Both the position numbers and the translations under genes were made by a program. From positions 17,757,043 to 17,821,042 of the forward strand of contig NC_058166.1 in NCBI RefSeq assembly GCF_020080835.1: a DNA stretch of 64,000 nt, in the 5' to 3' direction. Positions within the stretch are counted from its first letter, which is position 1, and every line of letters starts with the position of its first letter. Origin of the DNA: Cotesia glomerata. Its lineage: Eukaryota; Arthropoda; Insecta; Hymenoptera; Braconidae. The notes under the pieces were generated by a model. It did not search any database, had not been told where the DNA came from, and was given only the letters and a program-made list of their open reading frames with translations. Shown one piece after another: positions 55,079-64,000 of this stretch.

Positions 55079-55399
55079 ATGAGTGCTATCCAGAAACCGG
55101 AGGTGATTTTCGTGCTCGGTGGCCCCGGAGCAGGAAAAGGTACCTCTTGCAAGGACATTGTCAAAAAGACCGGCTATGTTCATCTATCAGCTGGGGACCT
55201 GCTCAGGGAAGAGCAGAACAAACCCGGCTCCGAGTTTGGTGAACTTATCAAGGGTCATATTGTCGCTGGAACCATTGTACCCGTTGAAATAACCTGCAGC
55301 TTGCTGGATCGGGAAATGCAGAACTCGCCGAGCCCACACAAGCGGTTTCTTATTGATGGGTTTCCTCGCAATCAGGATAACCTCGAAGGCTGGACTAGG
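55079..55399 (+). CDS. UMP-CMP kinase exon 1
   Basis: Residues 1-107, with the P-loop, NMP-binding region and FPRNQDN. Donor AGG|gttcgt (weaker than consensus), phase 0. The frame is open upstream to an ATG at 55040. Another upstream ATG at 55033 is in a different frame and stops after six codons. Confidence 0.93.
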
Positions 55400-57376
55400 G
55401 TTCGTTATTTTTTATTTAATTATGAAAATTAATTAAGAAAAATTTCATTTGTAAAAAGGTAAAAATTTTAAGAGCAATTTTTAAAAAATATTTTTTAGTT
55501 CTTATTACTGAAAAAAAAAAACTTTATTATAATAAGTATTTAGGCTGCATTCGAAAATTCTCTATCTCTAGATGCTTAATTAGGAAATGAACTTGTATCT
55601 TGTGAACTATTGACATTTTTAAAGATATAAGCTCATCCCGATGTTATACTAATCAAGACCTCTTATTTGAGTACCCACATCAATTTTTCATATATTTTAT
55701 ATATTTATGTATATTATATATATGTATTTATGAAAAATATATCAAAAGTGCATGTGGGTACTCAAATGAAAGCTCTTGATGAGTGTAACATCAGAATGAG
55801 CTTATATCTTCAAAAATGTCTATAATTAAGAAATCACCTTGGATTTTGTAAACTATTGACATTTTTAAAGATATAAGCTCACCCTGACATTGCACTCATC
55901 GAGACCTTTCATTTGAGTACCCACATCAATTTTTCATATATTTATATATCAATATATATGTATATATGAAAAATATATCAAATATGCATGTGGGTACTCA
56001 AATGAAAGCTCTTGATGAGTGTAACATCGGAATGAGCTTATATCTTTAAAAATATCAATAATTAAGAAATTACATTATATCTTGTCAACTATTGACATTT
56101 TTAAAGATATAAGCTCACTTTGACATTACACTCATTGAGATTCTTCATTTGAGTACCCACATCAATTTTTTCATATATTTTATATATTTATGTATATTAT
56201 ATATATGTATATATGAAAAATATATCAAAAGTGCATGTGGGTACTCAAATGAAAGCTCTTGATGAGTGTAACATCAGAATGAGCTTATATCTTCAAAAAT
56301 GTCTATAATTAAGAAATGACCTTGGATTTTGTAAACTATTGACATTTTTAAAGATATAAGCTCACCCTGACATTGCACTTATCGAGACCTTTCATTTGAG
56401 TACCCACATCAATTTTTCATATATTTATATATCAATATATATGTATATATGAAAAATATATCAAATATGCATGTGGGTACTCAAATGAAAGCTCTTGATG
56501 AGTGTAACATCGGAATGAGCTTATATCTTTAAAAATATCAATAATTAAGAAATTACATTATATCTTGTCAACTATTGACATTTTTAAAGATATAAGCTCA
56601 CTTTGACATTACACTCATTGAGATTCTTCATTTGAGTACCCACATCAATTTTTCATATATTTGTATATATATATATATATATATGAAAAATATATCAAAA
56701 ATGCATGTGGATGCTCAAATTAAAGCTCTTAATGAGTGTAACATCGGGATGAGCTTATATCTTTAAAATAAAAAATATTTATTAGAATTATCAACCCTAT
56801 AATTAATGACTCTAAAAAATATCAGTTTAGTTGTTTTTCTTAAATCTTACTAATTAAAAAAATACATATTAAATTTTTTTCGTATATATTTAGATATATC
56901 TATAAAAAAAAAATTAGTTTAAAAAATATTCCAAGTTTGTATAACTCTAAAAAAAACTATTGAAATTGATAAAAATAACTTATCAAAGATATAAAATTTT
57001 TCCAACTAATTTTATTACCAACTTATCAGTGCAAGTCATAATAGATTTAAATAATTCTTATCCTAAACGTATAATATATACATTACAGAACATGACTGAT
57101 AAGGCGATCGTAAAGGCAGTATTGTACCTCGAATGCAGCCAAGAAGTCTGTACACAGCGTTGCATAAACAGAGGATTAAAAGGAAGCGGAAGGAGTGACG
57201 ACAATGCTGAATCTCTGGTGAAGCGACACCAAACCTTCATCAAGGACACCATGCCGATAATAAAATACTATGAAGAACGCGGGTTGCTCTTCAAGTTCAA
57301 CTCTATGAAACCTCCCAACGTTGTTATGGAAGAAATTTACGAAAAGTTCAAGGAAATTGGTTGGGCTACAGATTAG
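55079..57376 (+). CDS. UMP-CMP kinase, spliced (two exons)
   Basis: Cytosolic nucleoside monophosphate kinase that transfers phosphate from ATP to UMP, CMP or dCMP (pyrimidine nucleotide synthesis). Exons 55079-55399 and 57089-57376 join in phase 0 to 202 residues plus stop, the usual length (human CMPK1 is 196). Seen: P-loop GGPGAGKGT (14-22), the NMP-binding segment HLSAGDLLREE, IVPVEITCSLLDREM, the FLIDGFPRNQDN motif, and a LID with RGLKGSGRSDDN, all with key residues intact. An in-frame upstream ATG at 55040 would add MIINKLLGLRRIA. It has a poorer context (T at -3 against G), so 55079 is preferred. The intron is 1.7 kb and mostly satellite array H. The Drosophila counterpart is Dak1; the symbol is not assigned here. 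Confidence 0.95.
55540..56775 (+). repeat. Palindromic satellite array H with higher-order structure
   Basis: Five units in the kinase intron. The left terminus is gtatttaggctgcattc, as in arrays B and C. Two types of unit alternate: one with accttggattttgtaaacta and cattgcact, the other with acattatatcttgtcaacta and tgagattcttcatttgag. Each recurs at about 481-484 bp, so a two-unit block was duplicated. The hairpin end is missing on the right. Confidence 0.88.
57089..57376 (+). CDS. UMP-CMP kinase exon 2
   Basis: Residues 108-202: NMTDKAIVKAVLYLECSQEV then CTQRCINRG, the LID loop, and the C-terminal helix VVMEEIYEKFKEIGWATD. Acceptor cattacag|aac, phase 0. The open frame extends upstream to 56960 but that part is intronic, since the kinase family sequence resumes at the acceptor. 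Confidence 0.95.
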   Translation, partial: NMTDKAIVKAVLYLECSQEVCTQRCINRGLKGSGRSDDNAESLVKRHQTFIKDTMPIIKYYEERGLLFKFNSMKPPNVVMEEIYEKFKEIGWATD

Positions 57377-58435
57377 ATTTTTAATTCTAAAGAAGAAAAA
57401 AAAAATAAAACAAAAAGTATCTAGGCATTATATTTAAATTACTTGAATTTAACTTTCTTATTATTTAATGTAAGCATTTTATAGAATTTTGTTTGATTCA
57501 GTTAGCTTTTTTTTTAATTTTCTTTTCGTTGGAATAATTTATACAAGGATGAGCATTTAAGTATCAGGATCACATTCCTTAACCAAATTGAAATTCCTTT
57601 TTATTAAAAATAAAAGAGAATATACTTTTATATTAATAATAATACTAATAATAATAATCAGTAAAAAACTTTCAATTAAAAAAATTAACTTGAGTCAAAA
57701 AAAATATTTTTTTTAAGTTCAAAAATTTTTTTTTTAAATCAAGTTTAATTTTTTATTCAAGCTTTGCGTGATGTGACGTAAGTTAATTGAAAGTTTTAAT
57801 ACTGGCTATTAAAATACCTACATGTAACGCAATTACTCATATATAAACACAAATAAAACTTTACTGGTGTTTCATTAAATTAATCATGATTATTGAGCTA
57901 AGTTATCAATCTGGATTCAGAATTTTATTGTTAAAAATATTTAAATAAATATTCTGAATAAATAAAAAAAAGATGATAATTGGATAATGTATATTTAATG
58001 AAATTAATAAATTATACATTATTTTTTAAAACTATTCTGAGAATTCTACTTTTTTATTTAGTGTTATGTGACATGTTATTATTGATTATCTAAGTTATTT
58101 ATTGAATCATGCTATTGTTTTAGGCCTGGAAGATGAGAAGAAATAAGACACCAGGAAATATGATCAGTGATATGTCTGAGTTATGTCAAGAAATATTTAT
58201 ATATATTTATTTGATATTTTTTTATGAGTCAATAAGCACTATTTCTTCTGTATCAACGGATGAAATAGTGAGTACCCGGAATTATTTAGGTATTATCATT
58301 GAAATTTAGAATTTCTTAAATTTATTTTATCAATTTCTTTAAAAAAAAAAAAATCATGTCTTTAATTACCTTTTACATTTTTTAAGTACGATAAAAAAAG
58401 AAGAAAAAATTTTTATTTTTATGAATTTTTTAATA
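57377..58435 (+). other. UMP-CMP kinase 3' UTR and following DNA
   Basis: AT-rich. AATAAA matches at 57404-57409 (very close to the stop) and 57609-57614. After about 57640 nothing is recognised; a T-rich tract plus AG near 58118-58124 precedes a short open stretch with no homology. Confidence 0.45.
57609..57614 (+). terminator. Candidate poly(A) signal of UMP-CMP kinase
   Basis: AATAAA in aaaaataaaagagaatatac, about 230 bp after the stop. The alternative at 57404 is only 28 bp after the stop. Confidence 0.4.
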
Positions 58436-58642
58436 TTTATGAAAATTAACTTAGCCGACGTCTAAAAATTTTAAGATTTTTTTTTATTGAAAAAATTATT
58501 ATAAAAAAATAAAATAAAAATTTTCATTTGTAAAAAACTTGAAAAACTGTAAGTGCAATTTTAAAAAAATATTTTTTTGTTCTAAATTTTTCAATAGAAA
58601 AAAATCAAAAAATTAAAAACCTCGGCTAACTTTAGTATCATT
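58436..58642. mobile_element. Foldback MITE, AGTTAGCCGAC family
   Basis: Left gaaaattaacttagccgacg, right cggctaactttagtatcatt, inverted. The interior carries gaaaaactgtaagtgcaatt, as in the other two copies. The best-preserved member in the window. Confidence 0.75.
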
Positions 58643-60451
58643 AATATTTCATTGTTTAATTGTAAATAAGTAAAAAATGGTTGAAAAAAATTTTATAGAC
58701 AATTTTAATATTTCCTTTTTTTATTTAAAACTTTTTTTTTGTATCTCTTCATTTTTTCGAGATATTAAAAATTTTTTTTCCCTTTCAATAGAATTTGATA
58801 ATTTTTAATTTTCAATAATTTATTTTTTTTTCGACTACAATATTAAATACGAGTTTTTAAAAAATTAAAGTTAATAATTCAATTAAAAAAAAATATAATT
58901 AAACAATTTATGACATATATAATTATAAAAAATTAAATATTTAAAATATTAATTGTTATAACTAAGAAAATTGGAACATTTCTTCTTTATATGCTTATGA
59001 GCAATTAAAAAAATTAATTTATAAAATTTTTAATTATTTTTATAATATTTATAATTTTTAATTATTTTTTTGTAATAAAACTAATGATAATATTTTATTT
59101 CTTCAGAACTTCTGAATCAGAAGAATTGATTTGATGTGTTTATAAATAGAAGAAGATAATTATCCACTCAAGAGGGGAGTATTCTTCTTTGGTAAATGAA
59201 AATACACAAAAAAAAAGTAATCTTGAAACATAAAATTGAATAACAGGCGTCTAGTGCAGTGAAAAGCGCTTGCAAATGAAAAAGAAGAAGAAGAAGAAGA
59301 AGCTTTAAGATAAATTTCTTTTAATCCGGCCGCTTATAAGTGCCCCAAAGATCATACCCTTACATTCTAATAATCTTTATCTAATCTCGGAAGATAGTAA
59401 TAAAACATGTCATTTAAATTATGTTAAATAACATATTAGTTATTTATCTTCCTCAAATGAGATACTAGTTTTTTATAAGAGGGAAGAATTTTTGTTATCT
59501 AGTCAATTAGGTCTGTGTTGACTCTACGAGACCTAGAGGATAATAAAAATGTTTTTTTGGTAAAACAAATTTATAGAAAAATTGTAATTTATTCTAATAA
59601 TATTAATTATGAATAAGAGCATTTTTAATTACACGCTTTATATTAGCTTCACTTGTATGTCAGTTTGTCAGTATGTCAGTAACTCTCCGTGGGTAATCTG
59701 CGCGCCTGCGGCCTTCCTTGGTTCTGGTAGCCGTTTTAGTCCAGTAAAAAGTTAAATGAAACCATGATCTGACCAGTTTTGGCGCAATGAGTAAAAATGT
59801 GTTCATTAATACTGAAATAATGATATTATGAAAGGAATTTTGATTAAAATTAAGGGGAAAGGGATGAAAAAAATAAAAAAAGGGTTGAAAAATGCCTTTT
59901 TTTTAAATAACTTAATAACGGTAGGAAATAGAAAAAAAAGTTTCAAGTAAAAGTTGTAGAGAAAAAAATTCTACACAAAAAAGTTCCTCTTCATTTTTTT
60001 GTTATCTGCTTTAGATTAGCTGCAAAAAATAAAAATTAAATTTGCTTTGTAATTAATTATAAAAACTTACTAGAATTATTACGGCCCTGTACCACGCAGC
60101 GCGCGCATCACATAAATATGTACTAACACTACTACATATGTTTTCCCCTCTACAAATCATACAGCTGACTGAAAGTTGCAATAACGTAATGCGTGCAACT
60201 GCGATAGACAATTAACCTACAACTTACTTGTATTTTTTTAACTCGAAATGTCTAATTTAAATTATTTAATGGAATGTTGGAAATGCTTCTCAAACATTTT
60301 GTTGAAAATTGCTATTAAAAAATTGGTTTTAGATGCATGTTAGTCAAATTTAATAATATTTTTATGTACATATCAATGAATATTTTTTTATTGAAAAATT
60401 ACAAAATTTAAACACAAATAATTAAACTAAATTATCATATTTATAATTCTT
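58643..60451. other. AT-rich region grading into transposon-like DNA
   Basis: Low-complexity AT up to about 59150; a GAA run near 59284-59303; then at 59640-60200 a less AT-rich block with gtatgtcagtttgtcagtat and GC-rich patches (gcgcgcctgcggcc near 59699, cagcgcgcgc near 60098). This probably belongs to the 3' side of the element coding for the Cys-rich protein, by position only. Confidence 0.4.
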
Positions 60452-61039
60452 TTAGAAATTAATAAAATTAATCTCTTCCTCTTGATTATATAAGTCTTCA
60501 TTTTCATCAGAACTATTGTCTGAATGTTCAAATTCGTATGTTCGCTCAGCTACATCTGGATCCATATCCTGATCATTTACATCATCATTATCATCATAAT
60601 TTTCATCTCGTTCAATCCCAACTTTTAATGTAATATTATGACAGCTGTTATCATTACAATTTTTGCATAATTGAGTACAACGTAATCCAGTTTTTTTGCA
60701 CGTGCACCGAGCTGTGGTACAGTCACCTGTGCACCCACAGCTAATCTGTAAAAAAAAATTACAAGCCTTTTAGAAATTTAATCATAAATTAAAAAGTCAA
60801 AATTATTTTTTTTATAAATTTTAATTACCAGATTTAACAAGTCCTTTGGAGCTGGATCATCAGTATTGGTGATAGGAAGCATCATAGTGGTTGTCTTTTT
60901 CCACCCCCATTCCTCTGGATTCAACTCATTACCCAACCATTCTTGAATTTGATAAAATACACGGTATGCATGTTGACGCAGTGATGATGGAGTTGGTGGT
61001 AAAACTGCTAGCGATAGTTCTTTTTTTGCGTGTGCTACT
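60452..61039 (-). CDS. Cys-rich (CXC-like) protein, C-terminal part, partial, two exons
   Basis: Minus strand, exons 61039-60829 (cut by the N gap) and 60745-60452 (stop TAA at 60454-60452); the 83-bp intron has GT/AG ends and phase 0. Visible protein, about 167 residues: VAHAKKELSLAVLPPTPSSL, then YRVFYQIQEWLGNELNPEEW, GWKKTTTMMLPITNTDDPAP, a cysteine block CGCTGDCTTARCTCKKTGLR then CTQLCKNC, and a very acidic tail (DENYDDNDDVNDQD and onward) ending INFINF. The layout (YxxQxWLG, EWGW, then a C-x-C block) resembles a family of uncharacterised arthropod proteins that I associate with transposons or domesticated elements. That link is from memory, and no function is known. The N-terminal part is missing in the gap. 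Confidence 0.65.
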
Positions 61040-61139
61040 NNNNNNNNNNNNNNNNNNNNNNNNNNNNNNNNNNNNNNNNNNNNNNNNNNNNNNNNNNNNN
61101 NNNNNNNNNNNNNNNNNNNNNNNNNNNNNNNNNNNNNNN
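61040..61139. other. Assembly gap of 100 N
   Basis: Exactly 100 N, the usual placeholder for a gap of unknown size. It separates the Cys-rich gene from the retrotransposon, so their true distance is not known. Confidence 0.99.
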
Positions 61140-64000
61140 TTTTTTTTATTTTTTATTAAAAAAAATTAGGTACAAGGCGTTGGTGTAAACCAATATAGCC
61201 AACTTTACAAACTTATATTATGTACAGTACATTTTCGCCGCTCTTACATTTAAAATATAGAATTATTAAATATAAATATAAATATATAGAACAATACATG
61301 TGTAGTTCAATTAGGCTTATGCCATATCACTGTTGAGTAATGATCCCATCTTAGTAATAAAAATTCATAAGGTTTACATTTTTTCCCTTTACAAAATAAA
61401 TAAAAAAAAACATTAATATATTGCACAAATAAAATATACAGAAATTAGAGCGATTCTTATTAAGATATTTTCCAATTATCAGTGTGCTTAATTTGTTCAT
61501 CCATGATATAACTATATTAATCAACCACAAGTTTGCTCATTAAAGACAAATAGACTTGGAAGTAACTATATACAAAATGACACTCTTTTCTTTTTGAGTT
61601 ATTGAATAATAAATAAAAAAAAAAAAAAGACATTAAATAAATTTCTTAATAGACGATAAAAATGTACTTAGGCAATTAATAATTCCCTGACTCAAGCTAC
61701 TTAAAAGAGATTCAACATTGTAAGGGCCTTGACCTATATTAGTACCTAATGCTTTAATAAAACCAGCTCTTTGAGATTCGTATAGAGGACACTGAAATAG
61801 AATGTGGTTCGGGGTTTCTTCTGGTGCTCCACAGGCACAAGCGGGCGACTGTACAATCTTATATTTGGCTAAGCAGGAATTAAGCGAGTGATGACCACTT
61901 CGTAGTCTGTTAATGGAGACCACTGAGCGTCTATTTAGTTTAAACTTACTGAACCAGGGCTTGGAGTTGTTAGTATAGTAGAAATTTCTGTAGTAATTTC
62001 CCTTATCTGTATTAGTAAACCACTTGTGAAACTCCGACCACATAAAGTCTTTTCCCATCTTTTTAAAGTCACTCGCGGGGAGATGAAGATTGGTGTCTTT
62101 TCCTGAGTAAATGGCCTTTTTAGCAGCCTTGTCTGCCGCCTCGTTACCACTAATGCCGCAGTGCGCGGGAATCCAGAAGAGTTTGATTCTTTTACCCCTC
62201 AAACTCAATTTTCTCGAAAGTTCTCTAATTACCAGTATCAAGTACGATTTCTTGCCCAAGGCTTTGTCCGATACTAGTGCCTGTAAAACACTTTTGGAGT
62301 CTGAAAAAATGGCAAAGCATCTAAACGGGGATTTCTCAATTAATTTAAGAGATTCGTAAATAGCCAGTGCTTCAAGAGTGAAAATTGACGCGTGTTTGGG
62401 AGCTCTAAACTCCATTTCCACCGTCTCTAAAGGCAAAACCACCGCGAAGCCTCCAAATGGAGCGTTCTCCGTTTTGGACCCGTCCGTGAAAATACATGTC
62501 CAGCCACCTAAATACTCCTCGAAGATGTCACAGAAAAGCTCCTGACACCTCATAGAGCTACTAATCTCTTCGCCCTCCACGAAGGAAACTTGTGGATGAT
62601 ACCAAATTGCCTCAAACCCAACACTGTAACATAGCGGACTACCTGACGACTTGATAAGGTGCCTATGTAGTTCAATTGCTCGGAAACATTCGACTAAGTT
62701 CACTGGGCCATCTCTATTGATTACTGTCGGGTTATCCTCCAAGTTCATTACTTCTTGAAGGATCTGTAAAACCCTATGTTCTTCTCTGGCAGAGGCTCTA
62801 GCCAAGAAGTTGAGCGTCAAGTATCGAAATCTTATATTGAGGGGAGGTTCCTTGGCCTCAGCTAGGATTACATTACATGGGGTGGATGAAGAATAGCCTA
62901 ACGCTGCCCTGAGGCTTCTGAATTGAATCCTGTCCAGTTTAGCTTTCTCTGTTTTAGTCAAATTAAACAACACCAGTCCACCATACTCCAATCTGGAACG
63001 AATTAAAGCTCTATAAACTCTAATAAGAAGCATCGGGTCTGCTCCCCACCAAGTGCGCCTTAAACAATTAATTGTCTTCAAGGCATTCCGGCACTTTTTA
63101 TCAACGCTCTCTATGTGGTGTTTCCAGCTCATATGGGCTTGAAGATCCATGCCAAGAAACCGAACTACCTCCGAGTTACAGATTGGTGATCCCTTAACAA
63201 CAATATTCCACCTTAGAGGCTCTGTCCTTCTATTATTCCTTCTGCTGAAGATACAAAATTGAGTTTTTCTGACAGATAGGTCCAACCCAAGATCATTCAA
63301 ATAGTAGCAAACATTATCCATAGCCTCCTCGACACGCTCTATAGCGGTTTTGGTATTTCGATGATTAGAATAAATACATGCGTCATCGGCATATTGCAAA
63401 GTGTTACACCCAAAGACACCATTTATTTTTTCTTCTAATTCTATTACATATAAAGCATACAGTATTGGGCTGAGGACACTTCCCTGAGGTAAACCTCTAA
63501 AAACTTTATAAGTTTCATCGATTTCACCAAATTGAAAATGCAAACTTCTCTCTGAAACGAGATTATATATAAAGGATAGCGTATTAGCTGGGAAACCCAA
63601 CCTCTTAAGCTTGGACAGTAGCACATCAGACAGGACATTGTCGTAAGCACCTTTGATATCTAAGAAGAGAGCGGCAATACATTCATTTGACTTAAAAGCT
63701 TTAATAATATCCGCACATAGAATAGACAGGTTATCTGCACAGGATCTTCCTTTTCTAAAACCATTCTGAGAGCTAGGAAGGGCATTTTTATGTTCGAGCC
63801 ACCAACTGATACGATTATTCAAAATTTTTTCCATGATCTTAGCTAGACAGGGAGCAAGAGAGATCGGACGAAACTTATTTTTTTCACCTTTGGGAATAAA
63901 GAAAATAGCATATTGATGCCATTCTTGTGGAAATTCTTGTGACTCAAAAATTTGATTAAATAAATCAAGCAGAAGCGCCTGAGCTTCGTCCGGCAGATGT
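61140..64000 (-). mobile_element. Non-LTR retrotransposon, 3' part (I/Jockey-type with RNase H)
   Basis: Minus strand: the reverse transcriptase frame (61633 onward, running off the window), then about 490 bp of 3' UTR ending in ttgtacctaattttttttaa and an A-rich tail at 61170-61140 next to the N gap. There is no LTR, and the tail is oriented as for target-primed insertion. The 5' part, including any ORF1, lies beyond the window. Confidence 0.85.
61633..64000 (-). CDS. Reverse transcriptase/RNase H protein of a non-LTR retrotransposon, 5' partial
   Basis: The frame is open from the window end to the TAA at 61635-61633, at least 788 codons with no stop or frameshift. Upstream of the first internal Met (63834) it still reads RT sequence (FRPISLAPCLAKIMEKILNN), so that Met is not the start. 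Counting from it: catalytic Asp in FLDIKGAYD (59), GLPQGSVLSP (114-123), YADD (148-151). An RNase H domain (about 444-577) has Asp451, Glu488, Asp512 and His558/Asp568 all present. A C-terminal Cys/His motif CACGAPEETPNHILFQC (666-682) follows. RNase H after the RT is typical of the I group and relatives, not of Jockey itself. Enzymatically intact in the visible part, so possibly recent or active. The endonuclease is outside the window. Confidence 0.93.
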   Translation of the reverse strand, partial: HLPDEAQALLLDLFNQIFESQEFPQEWHQYAIFFIPKGEKNKFRPISLAPCLAKIMEKILNNRISWWLEHKNALPSSQNGFRKGRSCADNLSILCADIIKAFKSNECIAALFLDIKGAYDNVLSDVLLSKLKRLGFPANTLSFIYNLVSERSLHFQFGEIDETYKVFRGLPQGSVLSPILYALYVIELEEKINGVFGCNTLQYADDACIYSNHRNTKTAIERVEEAMDNVCYYLNDLGLDLSVRKTQFCIFSRRNNRRTEPLRWNIVVKGSPICNSEVVRFLGMDLQAHMSWKHHIESVDKKCRNALKTINCLRRTWWGADPMLLIRVYRALIRSRLEYGGLVLFNLTKTEKAKLDRIQFRSLRAALGYSSSTPCNVILAEAKEPPLNIRFRYLTLNFLARASAREEHRVLQILQEVMNLEDNPTVINRDGPVNLVECFRAIELHRHLIKSSGSPLCYSVGFEAIWYHPQVSFVEGEEISSSMRCQELFCDIFEEYLGGWTCIFTDGSKTENAPFGGFAVVLPLETVEMEFRAPKHASIFTLEALAIYESLKLIEKSPFRCFAIFSDSKSVLQALVSDKALGKKSYLILVIRELSRKLSLRGKRIKLFWIPAHCGISGNEAADKAAKKAIYSGKDTNLHLPASDFKKMGKDFMWSEFHKWFTNTDKGNYYRNFYYTNNSKPWFSKFKLNRRSVVSINRLRSGHHSLNSCLAKYKIVQSPACACGAPEETPNHILFQCPLYESQRAGFIKALGTNIGQGPYNVESLLSSLSQGIINCLSTFLSSIKKFI

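Noticed and set aside
58110..58220. Possible exon after a T-rich tract and AG at about 58124
   Set aside because: The open stretch is short, has no homology that I recognise and no partner exon.
60891..61169. 92-codon plus-strand frame across the N gap
   Set aside because: It spans unknown bases and is antisense to the Cys-rich gene.
62111..62359. Frames inside the retrotransposon coding region (also 61935-62150 and 63444-63650)
   Set aside because: Shadows of the long RT/RNase H frame.

Overview
The window is AT-rich eukaryotic DNA with long introns, poly-pyrimidine/AG splice acceptors and many insect-type repeats. It matches an insect genome, and my impression is a hymenopteran (possibly a parasitoid wasp). 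That placement rests on gene content and base composition and was not tested by any search.

One gene dominates. From 7.3 to 51.7 kb, plus strand, lies the ETS-family transcription factor pointed (pnt). I could assemble nine exons of a long, P2-type isoform: a MAPK-site exon, the PNT/SAM domain, a Ser/Pro/Asn-rich linker, the ETS DNA-binding domain and a short C-terminal exon. They join in frame to 606 codons plus stop. A separate first exon at 37.1 kb joins the common exons to give a short, P1-type isoform of 440 codons that lacks the PNT domain. A second gene, UMP-CMP kinase (55.1-57.4 kb, plus strand, two exons), follows about 3.4 kb downstream.

From about 59.6 kb the window is transposon-like. 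On the minus strand there is the 3' part of a two-exon cysteine-rich gene, cut off by a 100-N assembly gap. Beyond the gap is the 3' end of a non-LTR retrotransposon, with an uninterrupted reverse transcriptase/RNase H frame that runs off the window end.

Much of the introns and flanks is repeats. (1) A palindromic unit of about 240 bp is tandemly arrayed at eight places. Two of these arrays end in a 19-bp hairpin followed by CTAG and T, which looks like a Helitron/Helentron 3' terminus. (2) There are several MITEs, one nested in a satellite array, one inserted in a tandem repeat with its empty site visible alongside, and one of about 1.1 kb flanked by TTAA. (3) tRNA-derived SINE heads occur. 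(4) Most pnt introns hold their own local AT-rich tandem repeats, with periods of about 100-400 bp. Between the repeats are unique, less AT-rich islands with no coding signal, which are candidate regulatory DNA for pnt.

I saw no clear new protein system. The most novel-looking material is repeat biology: the palindromic satellite with its Helitron-like end, and the CGCGTTAC element built from alternating palindromes.
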